Below are positions 33,521 through 42,158 of a stretch of DNA of 43,650 bases, piece by piece. This stretch comes from Xenophilus sp. L33 (lineage in GTDB: Bacteria > Pseudomonadota > Gammaproteobacteria > Burkholderiales > Burkholderiaceae_C), in the NCBI RefSeq assembly GCF_009765735.1, contig NZ_LMUW01000016.1, positions 1 to 43,650 on the forward strand, given 5' to 3'. The translations under genes and the position numbers were made by a program. Numbering within the stretch: the stretch's first letter is position 1; each line of letters opens with the position of its first letter. The notes below the pieces were generated by a model. The model did not search any database. It was not told the DNA's origin and saw only the letters and a list, made by a program, of their open reading frames with translations.

Positions 33521-35215
33521 ATGTCCGGCGCTCAATTCGGCAGTTTCATCCTGGCCCTGGTGGTCGTCGCGATCATCGTGGCGCTCGCGGTGTGGCTGCT
33601 CCACTGGCTCTACCTGCGCAGTTCCAAGGAACGGGCCTTCGTGCGCACCGGCCTGGGCGGCCAGAAGGTGGTGCTGGACGGCGGCGCCTTCGTGCTGCCG
33701 ATCGTCCACGACGTGATCCCGGTCAACATGAACACCCTGCGGCTGGAGGTCGCCCGCGGCCGCGACAAGGCGCTCATCACCAAGGACCGGATGCGGGTCG
33801 ACGTCATCGCCGAGTTCTACGTGCGGGTGGCCGCCCGACCCGAGTCGGTGGCCGCCGCGGCGCAGACGCTGGGCCTGCGCACCATGGAGCCCGACCAGCT
33901 GAAGGAACTGGTCGAAGGCAAGTTCGTCGACGCGCTGCGCACCGGCGCCGCCGAGATGACGATGGAGGAGCTGCACGAGCGGCGCGGCGCCTACGTCAAG
34001 CGGGTGCGCGAAGCGGTGGCGGAGGACCTCACCAAGAACGGCCTCGAACTGGAAGCCGCCTCGCTCACCCAGCTCGACCAGACCGGCATGGAATTCTTCA
34101 ACCCGAGCAACGCCTTCGACGCCGAGGGCCTGACCCGCCTCACCGAGCAGATCGAGCACCGCAAGAAGCAGCGCAACGACGTCGAGCAGGACACCCTCAT
34201 CGCCATCCGCAACAAGAACCTGGAGGCCGAGAAGCTGTCGCTGGACATCGACCGCGAGAGCGAGCATGCGCGGCTCACGCAGCAGCGCGAGGTCGAGATC
34301 GCGCGCTCGCGCCAGCGCGCCGAGGTCGCGGTCGAGCGCGCCCAGCGGGAGCAGCACGCCGAGAGCGCGCAGATCGCCGCCAGGCAGAGCATCGACGCGG
34401 CCCGCATCCGCTCGGAGCAGACCATCGAGGAAGAACGCATCGGCAAGGAGCGTGCGATCCAGAGCGCCGAGCTGGAACGCCGCATGTCGCTGGAGCTGGC
34501 CGAGCAGCAGCGCTCGATCGCGGTGGCGCGCGAGAGCAAGGCCCAGAGCGAAGCCCAGACCGCCGCCGAGGAGGCGCGGGCCCAGGCGGTGTCGGCCGAG
34601 GAAAAGGTCTTCACCGCGCGGGAGGTCGAGATGGCCGAGCGCAAGAAGGCGATCGAGCTGATCGCCGCCGCCCAGGTGGCCGAGCGCGATGCGCTGCGCC
34701 TGACTTCCGCTGCCCAGGCCGAGCACGACGCCAGCGCCAACCGCGGCGCCGCGGTGCGGGCCCAGGCCGAGGCCGACGCGGACGCCGACAAGATCCGCTC
34801 GATGGCGCTGCGGGTGCGCGCCGAGATCGAGGCCGAAGCGGCACGCATGATGAACGAGGCCCACAACATGCTCTCGCCCGAGGCGCGCATGTCGGCCCTG
34901 CGCATGCGACTGGTCGAGAAGGCGCAGGACATCATCCGCGAATCGGTGCGGCCGATGGAGCGCATCGAGGGCATCAAGATCCTGCATGTCGACGGCCTCG
35001 GCGGCTCTTCCGGCGAAGGCGGGCGCAACGGCGACGGCGGCGGCTTCGCCGACGGGCTGGTCAACTCGGCGCTGCGTTTCCGGGCGCAGGCGCCGCTGGT
35101 CGACCAGCTGCTGCGCGAGATCGGCATCGAGGGCGGCGACATCCAGCGGCTGGTCGGCGACGCCAGCGGCGCGCAGGTCGCGCTGCCCTCGAAGCCGGCG
35201 ACGACCCCGGAGTAG
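33521..35215 (+). CDS. Flotillin/YqiK-family SPFH protein
   Basis: This 564-residue protein starts with one membrane segment (about residues 8-30) and an SPFH domain (VRTGLGGQKVVLDGGAFVLP to about residue 200). A long charged coiled coil, rich in Glu/Arg/Ala, spans about 215-440, and the tail is Gly-rich (GLGGSSGEGGRNGDGGG). It would be anchored in the inner membrane and oligomerise into a scaffold. YqiK-type flotillins usually sit next to an NfeD/YqiJ gene; none is here. GAGGAG precedes the ATG. Its place in a transporter/hydrolase operon suggests it organises these enzymes at the membrane. Confidence 0.9.
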   Translation: MSGAQFGSFILALVVVAIIVALAVWLLHWLYLRSSKERAFVRTGLGGQKVVLDGGAFVLPIVHDVIPVNMNTLRLEVARGRDKALITKDRMRVDVIAEFYVRVAARPESVAAAAQTLGLRTMEPDQLKELVEGKFVDALRTGAAEMTMEELHERRGAYVKRVREAVAEDLTKNGLELEAASLTQLDQTGMEFFNPSNAFDAEGLTRLTEQIEHRKKQRNDVEQDTLIAIRNKNLEAEKLSLDIDRESEHARLTQQREVEIARSRQRAEVAVERAQREQHAESAQIAARQSIDAARIRSEQTIEEERIGKERAIQSAELERRMSLELAEQQRSIAVARESKAQSEAQTAAEEARAQAVSAEEKVFTAREVEMAERKKAIELIAAAQVAERDALRLTSAAQAEHDASANRGAAVRAQAEADADADKIRSMALRVRAEIEAEAARMMNEAHNMLSPEARMSALRMRLVEKAQDIIRESVRPMERIEGIKILHVDGLGGSSGEGGRNGDGGGFADGLVNSALRFRAQAPLVDQLLREIGIEGGDIQRLVGDASGAQVALPSKPATTPE

Positions 35216-35219
35216 CGCG

Positions 35220-35660
35220 ATGGTCAACGTCTACGTGTCGAGCGTGCTCGACGCCAGCGCCGACAGCGTCTGGTCGCGGGTGCGCGACTTCAACGGCCTG
35301 CCGCAATGGCATCCGCTGATCGCCGACAGCCGCATCGAGAACGGCCAGCCCGCCGACCGGGTCGGCTGCATCCGCCACTTCCACCTGCGGGACGGCGGCA
35401 CGATCCGCGAGCGGCTGCTGGCGCTGTCCGACTACGAATACAGCTGCACCTACGCGATCCTCGAAAGCCCGATGGGCGTGAGCGACTACACCGCCACGCT
35501 CAAGCTCACGCCGGTCACCGACGGCGGCCGCTGCTTCGCCGAATGGAGCGCCGAATTCGACTGCGAGCCGGGCCGCGAGCGCGAGCTGACCGAATCGATC
35601 GGCCAGGGCGTGTTCCAGGGCGGCTTCGACGCCCTGAAGCGCCACTTCGGAGGCCGCTGA
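35220..35660 (+). CDS. SRPBCC family protein
   Basis: This 146-residue protein has the START/Bet v 1-like (SRPBCC) pattern: ASADSVWSRVRDFNGLPQWHP near the start, RVGCIRHFHLRDGGTIRERL in the middle, and a long carboxy-terminal helix from ESIGQGVFQGGFDALKRH. The fold makes a deep hydrophobic pocket for a lipid or aromatic ligand, so binding or cyclase-like catalysis is possible. It is four bases after the flotillin gene and overlaps the next start by one base. The following gene begins with a close paralogue. Confidence 0.88.
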   Translation: MVNVYVSSVLDASADSVWSRVRDFNGLPQWHPLIADSRIENGQPADRVGCIRHFHLRDGGTIRERLLALSDYEYSCTYAILESPMGVSDYTATLKLTPVTDGGRCFAEWSAEFDCEPGRERELTESIGQGVFQGGFDALKRHFGGR

Positions 35661-37144
35661 TGCTGCAGCGCGTGGTGCGCTCGACCGTCATCGACGCGCC
35701 GATCGAGCGGGTCTGGGCCGTGCTGCGCGACTTCAACAGCCATGCCGAATGGCACGACGCGGTCGAGGCCAGCCGCATCGAGGGCGACGAGCGCGGCGAC
35801 CAGGTCGGCTGCGTGCGCAGCTTCACCCTGAAGGACGGCAACCGCATCCGCGAACAGCTGCTGACGCTTTCGGACACCGACCACCGCAGCACCTACTGCA
35901 TCGTCGAGGCCACCTTGCCGCTGCAGCGCTACGTCGCCACGCTGACCCTGAAGCCGGTCACCGACGGCAACCGCACCTTCTGGCATTGGGAGTCGACCTT
36001 CGCGACGCCGCCCGGCCGCGAACGCGAGCTGCGCGACGTGGTGGCGCAAGGCGTGTACGAGGCCGGTTTCGCCAACCTGCGGCGGCACCTGCTGGGGGGC
36101 GGCGACCTGCGCGCGCCCGGAAGTCCGCGCGGTTCGGCGCCGATGCCCACCGCCCTGCCGCTGCCGACCCGCCGTGTCGGCCTCACCCACTACGGCGGCC
36201 CCGAGGAACTGCGCGCGCACGAGGCCGAGGCGCCGGCGCCGCGCGCCGGCGAGGTGCGCATCGCGCAGCGCGCGGTCGGCGTCAACTACCTCGACATCTA
36301 CCTTCGGCGCGGCTGGCTGCCGGCGATGCTGCCGGCGTCGGACGCTGCGCCCGGCATTCCCGGCATGGAGGCCGCGGGCAGCGTGCTGGACATCGGCGCG
36401 CAGGTCAGCGGCCTTCTGCCGGGCGACCGGGTCGCCTACCTCGGGCCCGTGCCCGGCGCCTACTGCACGGCGCGCACCGTGCCGGCCGAGTGGGTCGTGC
36501 GCCTGCCCGCGGCGGTCGAGGACGAGGTGGCCGCCGCGCTGCTGCTCAAGGGCGTCACCGCCGACTACCTGCTGCACGACCTCGGGCGGGTGCAGCGCGG
36601 CAGCCGGGTGCTGGTGCACGCGGCTGCCGGCGGCGTCGGGCTGCTGGCCTGCGCCTGGGCGCGAAGCCTCGGCGCGGTGGTGGTCGGCACCGTGTCGGAC
36701 GAGGCCAAGGCCCGGGTCGCCCGTGCGCACGGCTGCGAGCATGTGATCGTCACGCGCGACTATCGCTTCGCGGACGCGGTGCAGCGCGCCTGCGGCGGCG
36801 TCGACCTGCTGATCGACGGCCTCGGTGAGGCGGCCCGCGAGGAGAACCTGGCGGCCCTCGCGCGCCGCGGCCACTGGGTGAGCCTCGGCCACGCCACCGG
36901 CGCGCTCAGGCTGGCGCCCGAGGCGCTCGGCGCGAAGTCGCTGACCTTCTCGCAGCCGGTGTTGTTCGACTACGTGACGGGCCCGGGGCAACTGGCGATG
37001 CGCGCCGAACGGGTCTGGCAGGCGCTGGCCGAGGGCGCGATCCAGCTGCCGCCGATCGAACGCTTCGCGCTCGATGCCGCGGCGGCGGCGCATGCGCGGC
37101 TCGAATCCCGCGGCAGCACCGGCGCGCTGGTGCTGCTTCCCTGA
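35660..37144 (+). CDS. SRPBCC domain fused to zinc-less quinone oxidoreductase
   Basis: This 494-residue reading frame has an SRPBCC domain at residues 1-147 (APIERVWAVLRDFNSHAEWH, RVG-type VGCVRSFTLKDGNRIREQL). A Gly/Pro/Arg linker covers about 148-163. Residues 166-494 form a medium-chain oxidoreductase of the quinone reductase type (GVNYLDIYLRRGWLP, GMEAAGSVLDIG, VHAAAGGVGLLACAW as NADPH-binding motif). The SRPBCC half closely resembles the preceding gene. No stop separates the halves. An internal ATG at 36143 (M162) lacks a clear ribosome site, so a true fusion is more likely than two genes. It should reduce an enone or quinone using NADPH. Confidence 0.85.
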   Translation: MLQRVVRSTVIDAPIERVWAVLRDFNSHAEWHDAVEASRIEGDERGDQVGCVRSFTLKDGNRIREQLLTLSDTDHRSTYCIVEATLPLQRYVATLTLKPVTDGNRTFWHWESTFATPPGRERELRDVVAQGVYEAGFANLRRHLLGGGDLRAPGSPRGSAPMPTALPLPTRRVGLTHYGGPEELRAHEAEAPAPRAGEVRIAQRAVGVNYLDIYLRRGWLPAMLPASDAAPGIPGMEAAGSVLDIGAQVSGLLPGDRVAYLGPVPGAYCTARTVPAEWVVRLPAAVEDEVAAALLLKGVTADYLLHDLGRVQRGSRVLVHAAAGGVGLLACAWARSLGAVVVGTVSDEAKARVARAHGCEHVIVTRDYRFADAVQRACGGVDLLIDGLGEAAREENLAALARRGHWVSLGHATGALRLAPEALGAKSLTFSQPVLFDYVTGPGQLAMRAERVWQALAEGAIQLPPIERFALDAAAAAHARLESRGSTGALVLLP

Positions 37145-37169
37145 TGTCCCTCATTCAAGGAGCCTTCGC

Positions 37170-37550
37170 ATGATCGTCGGCATGAACCACTTCACCATCA
37201 CCGCGGAAGACGAGAAGCAGACGCTCGACTTCTACGTCGGCCTGCTCGGCCTGAAGGTCGGCCACCGGCCCGACCTCGGCTTCCCGGGTGCCTGGCTCTA
37301 TGCCGACGGCAACCCGAACGCGGTCCTGCACATGTACTTCGGCCGGCCGATGCCGACGCTGCGCACCGGCGTCATCGACCATCTGGCCTTCACCTCGAGC
37401 GGCCTGCGCGAGGTCAAGGCCCGCTTCGACCAGCGCGGCCACAAGTACACGCTGCAGCAGCAGGTCGGCGCCGGCACCTGGCAGCTGTTCTGCCAAGACC
37501 CGAACGGCGCCAAGGTGGAGCTGGACTTCGATCCTTCCGAAACGCTCTAG
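37170..37550 (+). CDS. VOC-superfamily (glyoxalase/dioxygenase) protein
   Basis: This 126-residue single-domain VOC protein has paired beta-alpha-beta-beta-beta units: MNHFTITAEDEKQTLDFYVG with H7, VIDHLAFTSSGL with a second histidine, and a final glutamate in NGAKVELDFD. These are the metal-ligand positions of glyoxalase/ring-cleavage dioxygenases. AAGGAG lies before the ATG. It is the last gene of the operon. It may isomerise, cleave or bind a ring or enol product. Its TAG stop shares the CTAG palindrome with the convergent gene. Confidence 0.9.
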   Translation: MIVGMNHFTITAEDEKQTLDFYVGLLGLKVGHRPDLGFPGAWLYADGNPNAVLHMYFGRPMPTLRTGVIDHLAFTSSGLREVKARFDQRGHKYTLQQQVGAGTWQLFCQDPNGAKVELDFDPSETL

Positions 37551-38374
37551 CCCTTCGCGGCGAAGAAGCCGTTGAGCTCCTTGCCCGGCGCCGCACCCTC
37601 GAAGCCGTCGAAGCGGCCGTGCTCGGCGATGCCGCGGGCGGCCCGCAGGAAGCCGCCCCAGGCCGAGCGGGCCAGCGCGCCGCCGACGCTCACCCGTCGC
37701 ACGCCGAGCGCGGCGATGTCCTGCATCGTCAGCTCGGTCGGCGCGCCGACCAGCAGGTTGAAGGGCTTGGGCGCCACCGCCTTCACCACCGCGGCGATCT
37801 CCTCGCGGGTCTTCACGCCCGGCGCGTAGAGGCAGTCGGCGCCGGCCGCGGCGTAGGCCTTGAGGCGGGCGATTGTGTCGTCGAGGTCGGGCTTCGGGAA
37901 CAGGAAGTTCTCGGCCCGGCCGACCAGCAGCGTGCCGCCGCCGGCGGCATCGATCGCCTGGCGCGCCGCGCGCAGCCGTGTGACCGCTTCGTCGAGCGCG
38001 AACTGCGGTCGCGACGGGTCGCCGGTCGAGTCCTCGATCGAGAGACCGGCCACGCCGGTCTCGACCGCCAGCCGCACGCTCTCGGCCACGGCGGCCGCGT
38101 CGGCGCCGAAGCCGTTCTCGAAGTCGGCGTTCACCGGCAGCCCGGTCGCCGCGACCAGCAGGCGCAGATGGTCGAGCACCGCGTCGCGCGACATGGCGCC
38201 ATCCGAGAGGCCCTGCGACCAGGCGCAACCGGAACTGGTGGTCGCGAGCGCCTTGAAGCCCATGCCTTCGAGCCAGCGGGCGCTGCCCGTGTCCCAGGGG
38301 TTGGGGATGACGAAGCAGCCCTCGGCGTGGAGGCTGCGAAAGGCGGCACGCCGTTCGGCGATGGTGGGTGTCAT
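37547..38374 (-). CDS. PEP mutase/isocitrate lyase family enzyme
   Basis: This 275-residue TIM-barrel protein has CFVIPNPWDTGSARWLEGMGF, NADFENGFG (metal-binding aspartate and glutamate), GLSIEDSTG and VGRAENF, as in the phosphoenolpyruvate mutase/oxaloacetate decarboxylase/carboxy-PEP mutase branch. The KRCGH loop of true isocitrate lyases is absent. It probably makes or breaks a C-C or P-C bond next to a carboxylate, using magnesium. It points toward the operon end and is not obviously part of it. Its TAG stop overlaps the VOC stop. Confidence 0.9.
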   Translation of the reverse strand: MTPTIAERRAAFRSLHAEGCFVIPNPWDTGSARWLEGMGFKALATTSSGCAWSQGLSDGAMSRDAVLDHLRLLVAATGLPVNADFENGFGADAAAVAESVRLAVETGVAGLSIEDSTGDPSRPQFALDEAVTRLRAARQAIDAAGGGTLLVGRAENFLFPKPDLDDTIARLKAYAAAGADCLYAPGVKTREEIAAVVKAVAPKPFNLLVGAPTELTMQDIAALGVRRVSVGGALARSAWGGFLRAARGIAEHGRFDGFEGAAPGKELNGFFAAKG

Positions 38375-38483
38375 GTCGGTCTCCGGATGGGGTTGGAAGC
38401 AGGCGAAGGCAGGCGGGAGTGGCCTCGGAGGGCGCCGTGCATTGTGAGATCATCGCCGCCGGTGCATCAACGGGGACAGCGGG

Positions 38484-38888
38484 ATGTCGAGCGAATGGAA
38501 GCGACGGTTGCGGCTCTTCGTGCAGCGCTTCTGGCAGCCGACCAGCGCCTGCATGACCTGCATGCCGGGCAGCTGGATGAACGTGATGAGCCTGCCGCAC
38601 TGGACGCTGGCCTTCAAGACCGGCCTGTTCACCGGCATCCTGGCGCTGCTGCTGACCTTCACGCCGGCGCGCAAGCTCTTCGGCAACCGCTACGGCAACG
38701 CGCTCATCGTCGGCCTGCTGACGGTCGTCGGCGACACCTTCTCGCATCCCAACCACTACGGCCTGCCGCACCTGGAGGCCTTCGTCACCGGCGCGGTCTC
38801 GGGCGTGCTGACGCTGGCCGCCTCCTTCCTGCTGGAAGACCGGTTCCGCCGGGTGCGCGCCGTCTGGGCGCGGGTCACCGCCGGCTGA
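38484..38888 (+). CDS. Hypothetical small membrane protein
   Basis: This 134-residue protein has three predicted membrane segments: GLFTGILALLLTF, NALIVGLLTVVGDTFSHP and VTGAVSGVLTLAASFLL. The amino-terminal part has two cysteines (SACMTCMPG), and HPNHYGLPHLEAF in the second loop is histidine-rich. I do not recognise a named family. It lies 13 bases before the SulP gene and may be co-transcribed with it. The cysteine and histidine clusters could bind a metal; that is inference. Confidence 0.65.
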   Translation: MSSEWKRRLRLFVQRFWQPTSACMTCMPGSWMNVMSLPHWTLAFKTGLFTGILALLLTFTPARKLFGNRYGNALIVGLLTVVGDTFSHPNHYGLPHLEAFVTGAVSGVLTLAASFLLEDRFRRVRAVWARVTAG

Positions 38889-38901
38889 AGCACGACGCCC
38901 G

Positions 38902-40617
38902 ATGCCACCCTGGTTCTTCGCCTCCCTGCGCGGCTACCGATTCGACCGTCTGCCCAACGACCTGCTGGCCGGCCTGATGCTGGCGGCGATCGCCATTCCC
39001 GGCCAGCTGGCCACCGCGCGGCTGGCCGGCATGCCGCCCGAGACCGGCCTCTACGCCTTCGCCGCCGGCTCGATCGCCTTCGCCGCCTTCGGCGCCAACC
39101 GCTTCATGTCGGTGGCCGCCGATTCGACGATCGCGCCGATCTTCGCCGGCGGCCTGGCCGCGATCTCGCCGGCCAGCACCCACAGCTACGCGCAGCTGGC
39201 CGCGCTGCTGGCGCTGATGGTCGGCGTGGTGCTGATCGTGGTCGGCCTCCTGAAGGCCGGCTGGCTGGCGACCCTGTTGTCGATCCCGGTCACCACCGGC
39301 TTCCTGGCCGGCATCTCGGTGCACATCGTGATCGGGCAGCTGCCGACGCTGATGGGCCTGGCGCCGGTCAAGGGCCACCTGCTGCGGCAACTGGTGGTGC
39401 TGCTCGGCGAGGCCGGGCATGCGAATCCGTATTCGCTCGTGATCGGCTTCGGCGTGCTGGCGATGACGCTGGGCGCATCGCGCATCAGCGCCCGCATTCC
39501 GGGCGCCCTGATCGGGCTGCTGCTGGCCGGCCTGGCGGTGGCCTTCCTGCAGCTCGGCTCGAAGGGCGTGGCGCTGCTCGGGCCGCTGTCGGTGCCGCTG
39601 CCGCAACTGGCGGCGCCGGTGCTGCCGAGCCTGGCCGAGTTCAGCCGCCTGCTGCAGCTGGCGCTGGTGGTGGCGATGGTCTGCATCATGCAGACCGCCG
39701 CCGTGGCCAGCACCTTCCCGTCCGACGAAGGCAAGGTCGACGATGTCAGCCGCGACTTCGCCGCGGTCGGCGCCGGCAGCCTGCTGGCCGGGCTGGTCGG
39801 TTCCTTCGCGGTCGACGCCAGCCCGCCCAGCACCGCGATCGTGCGCGAATCGGGCGGCCGCTCGCAGATGGCCGCGCTGGCCGCGGTCGCGCTGATGGTG
39901 GCGCTGGTGGTGCTGGCCTCGGGCCTGACCGCGTACCTGCCGCTGGCGGCGCTGTCGGGCGTGCTGGTCTATATCGCGCTGCGCATCTTCCGGGTGGCCG
40001 AGATGGCGCGCATACGACGCCGCGGCGGCCTGGAGATATTGCTGGTGGTGGCCAGCGCCCTGCTGGTGATCGTGCTGCCGATCGAGACCGGCATGCTGCT
40101 GGCGATCGTCATGTCCTTCGTGCACAGCCTCTACATCGTGGCGCGGCCGTCCTGCGTCGAGCTGGCGCAGGTGCCGGGCAGCACCATCTGGTGGCCGCCG
40201 TCGCCGGGCGCGCAGGTCGACCGCCGGCCCGGCGTGCTGGTGATCGCACCGGGCGCACCGCTCAACTTCAGCAACGCCGAGCGCGTCTGCGCCTACATCC
40301 GCCATGCGATCGCCGCGCAGCGCGTGCCGGTGAAGCTGCTGGTGATCGAGGCCAACGGCATCATCGACATCGACTACACCGGCTCGCAGATCCTGCGCCG
40401 CGCGGTCTCCGAACTGGCCGGCGCCGGCATCATCACGGCCATCGCGCGGCTGTCGGCCGGGCGGGCGCAGGAGCAGGCGCAGCGCACCGGCCTGATCGAC
40501 ACCGTCGGTGCCGACCGGGTGTTCATGTCGGTGGAGGAAGCGGTGCGCAAGCTGGCGCCGGATGCGCCGACGGTGACGGTCGCGCCGGCCCAGGCGGCGG
40601 TGGCGTCGAGCGCCTGA
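38902..40617 (+). CDS. SulP-family anion transporter
   Basis: This 571-residue protein has a SulP transmembrane core (LPNDLLAGLMLAAIAIPGQL, TGLYAFAAGSIAFAAFG, VAADSTIAP) of about twelve to fourteen segments. A carboxy-terminal STAS domain (about residues 445-550) has LLVIEANGIIDIDYTGSQIL. It likely moves sulphate, bicarbonate or another anion across the inner membrane. A usual proline replaces nothing obvious. It is convergent with the ClC gene, three bases from its stop, and preceded by the small membrane protein gene. Confidence 0.9.
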   Translation: MPPWFFASLRGYRFDRLPNDLLAGLMLAAIAIPGQLATARLAGMPPETGLYAFAAGSIAFAAFGANRFMSVAADSTIAPIFAGGLAAISPASTHSYAQLAALLALMVGVVLIVVGLLKAGWLATLLSIPVTTGFLAGISVHIVIGQLPTLMGLAPVKGHLLRQLVVLLGEAGHANPYSLVIGFGVLAMTLGASRISARIPGALIGLLLAGLAVAFLQLGSKGVALLGPLSVPLPQLAAPVLPSLAEFSRLLQLALVVAMVCIMQTAAVASTFPSDEGKVDDVSRDFAAVGAGSLLAGLVGSFAVDASPPSTAIVRESGGRSQMAALAAVALMVALVVLASGLTAYLPLAALSGVLVYIALRIFRVAEMARIRRRGGLEILLVVASALLVIVLPIETGMLLAIVMSFVHSLYIVARPSCVELAQVPGSTIWWPPSPGAQVDRRPGVLVIAPGAPLNFSNAERVCAYIRHAIAAQRVPVKLLVIEANGIIDIDYTGSQILRRAVSELAGAGIITAIARLSAGRAQEQAQRTGLIDTVGADRVFMSVEEAVRKLAPDAPTVTVAPAQAAVASSA

Positions 40618-40620
40618 ACC

Positions 40621-41955
40621 TCAATCGACGGCGGCGGCGGCGGCGCGCGCCCTGCGCTCGGCGCGCTCGCGCAACTGCTCGTAGATCGGCGGCACGCCCA
40701 GCAGGTTCATCACCACCATCGCGCCGAAGCAGGCGGCCAGCATCGGGCCCAGCAGGTTGACGCTGCCGGTCATCTCGACCGCCAGGCAGATGCCGGTCAG
40801 CGGCGCCCGCACGATCGCGGTGAAGAAGGCCGCGATGCCGATCACCGCATGGCTGGTCGACGTGCCGCCGACGCCCGGCAGCAGCGCGTCGCAGCAGCGG
40901 CCGAAGACCACGCCGATCTGCGCGCCGAGCACCAGCATCGGCGCGAACAGGCCGCCCGGCGTGCCGGCCGCATACGACAGCGGCCCCAGCACGAAGCGCA
41001 CCGCGAAGATCAGCGCGATGCTCGAGAGCGCGCCGGCATCGGTCAGCGTCTGCTGGGTGATGGCGTCGCCGCCGCCCACCATCGCGGGCGCGAACCAGGC
41101 CAGCAGCCCGACCGCGGCGCCGATCACCGAGGCCCGCGCGATCACCGGCAGGCCGGTCCAGCGGTCCACCCGCGCCAGCGAGCCGGTGACGGCGCGCGAA
41201 TACAGCGCCGCGACGAGCGCGGCGAAGACGCCCAGCAGCAGGTTCACCGGCACCGCCTCGAAGCCCGGGAAGGGTTGCAGCGCGACATCGAAATCGGGCC
41301 GGTCGCCCAGCAGCATGCGGGCCACCGCGATCGCGCCGGCCGAGGCGCCGAGCGCGGCGGTCGAGGTCCGCATGTCGAAGCGGCGCAGCAGTTCTTCCAG
41401 CACGAAGACGGCGCCCGCGATCGGCGCATTGAACGCGGTCGCGAGGCCGGCACCGGCACCGGCGGCGAACAGCACGCGGGCATCGACCGCGCTGCGGCGC
41501 GCGAGGCGCGCGACGACGTCGGCGATCGAATGGCCCATCTGCACGCTCGGCCCTTCGCGCCCGAGCGCCAGGCCGCCGCCGATCGCCAGCAGGCCGCCGC
41601 CGAACTTGACCAGCGCATTGCGCACCGGCCGGCCCGGCGGGCCGCCCTCGATCGCGGCCTCGACCTCGGGGATGCCGCTGCCGCCGGCGTCGGGCGAGAT
41701 CCTGCTCACCAGCGCGGCGGCGATCGCGCTCAGCGCCGCGACCGCCGCCACCACCGCCAGCAGGCCGAGCGCGCCTTGGCGATGGGCTGCTTCGACAAGG
41801 TGATTGCGCCAGACATCGGCTTGCTGCACCATCAGCCGGAAGGCCGCGCAGACGCCACCGGCGATGCAGCCCACCAGCACCGACAGCAGCGCGAGCACCG
41901 CCATGCTGCTGCGGCTTTGCGGAAGATCGGCGCTCGGCGGCTCCTCGATGGACAT
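40621..41955 (-). CDS. ClC-family chloride/proton exchanger
   Basis: This 444-residue protein has the ClC motifs GGSGIPEVEAAIEG and GREGPSVQMG. The latter holds the gating glutamate that corresponds to E148 of Escherichia coli ClC-ec1. FVLEELLRRF carries a second glutamate at the proton-pathway position, so this should be a chloride/proton antiporter rather than a channel. An upstream extension to 42087 exists in frame but is not ClC-like; the ATG at 41955 is preferred. No CBS domain follows. It is convergent with the SulP gene. Confidence 0.92.
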   Translation of the reverse strand: MSIEEPPSADLPQSRSSMAVLALLSVLVGCIAGGVCAAFRLMVQQADVWRNHLVEAAHRQGALGLLAVVAAVAALSAIAAALVSRISPDAGGSGIPEVEAAIEGGPPGRPVRNALVKFGGGLLAIGGGLALGREGPSVQMGHSIADVVARLARRSAVDARVLFAAGAGAGLATAFNAPIAGAVFVLEELLRRFDMRTSTAALGASAGAIAVARMLLGDRPDFDVALQPFPGFEAVPVNLLLGVFAALVAALYSRAVTGSLARVDRWTGLPVIARASVIGAAVGLLAWFAPAMVGGGDAITQQTLTDAGALSSIALIFAVRFVLGPLSYAAGTPGGLFAPMLVLGAQIGVVFGRCCDALLPGVGGTSTSHAVIGIAAFFTAIVRAPLTGICLAVEMTGSVNLLGPMLAACFGAMVVMNLLGVPPIYEQLRERAERRARAAAAAVD

Positions 41956-42158
41956 GCGGGAAGGGACTCCTGGGCTCTTGCGGGCGAGTTTAGCGAGGCG
42001 TCGGGCGCGACTTGGCGGCCCGGGTCCGACGACCAGGTACTTGCCTCCCTTGCCCTTGTCCGGGCCCGCTTCTCCAAGATCTGTCACGGGGCGCTGCCGG
42101 AAGTCGGCGATGCCGCCAGTGGTCGCTGTCAGACGTGGTCAAGGTGCGTCGATCGCGC

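Noticed and set aside
32306..35227. Long minus-strand frame opposite the flotillin gene
   Set aside because: It has no recognisable domain and shows shadow composition; the plus strand encodes an SPFH/coiled-coil protein.
36143..37144. Quinone oxidoreductase as a separate gene
   Set aside because: No stop codon separates it from the SRPBCC part and no clear ribosome site precedes ATG 36143, so a fusion is the simpler reading.
41956..42087. Amino-terminal extension of the ClC exchanger
   Set aside because: The extension is basic and proline-rich, not ClC-like, and the ATG at 41955 begins near the expected family start.
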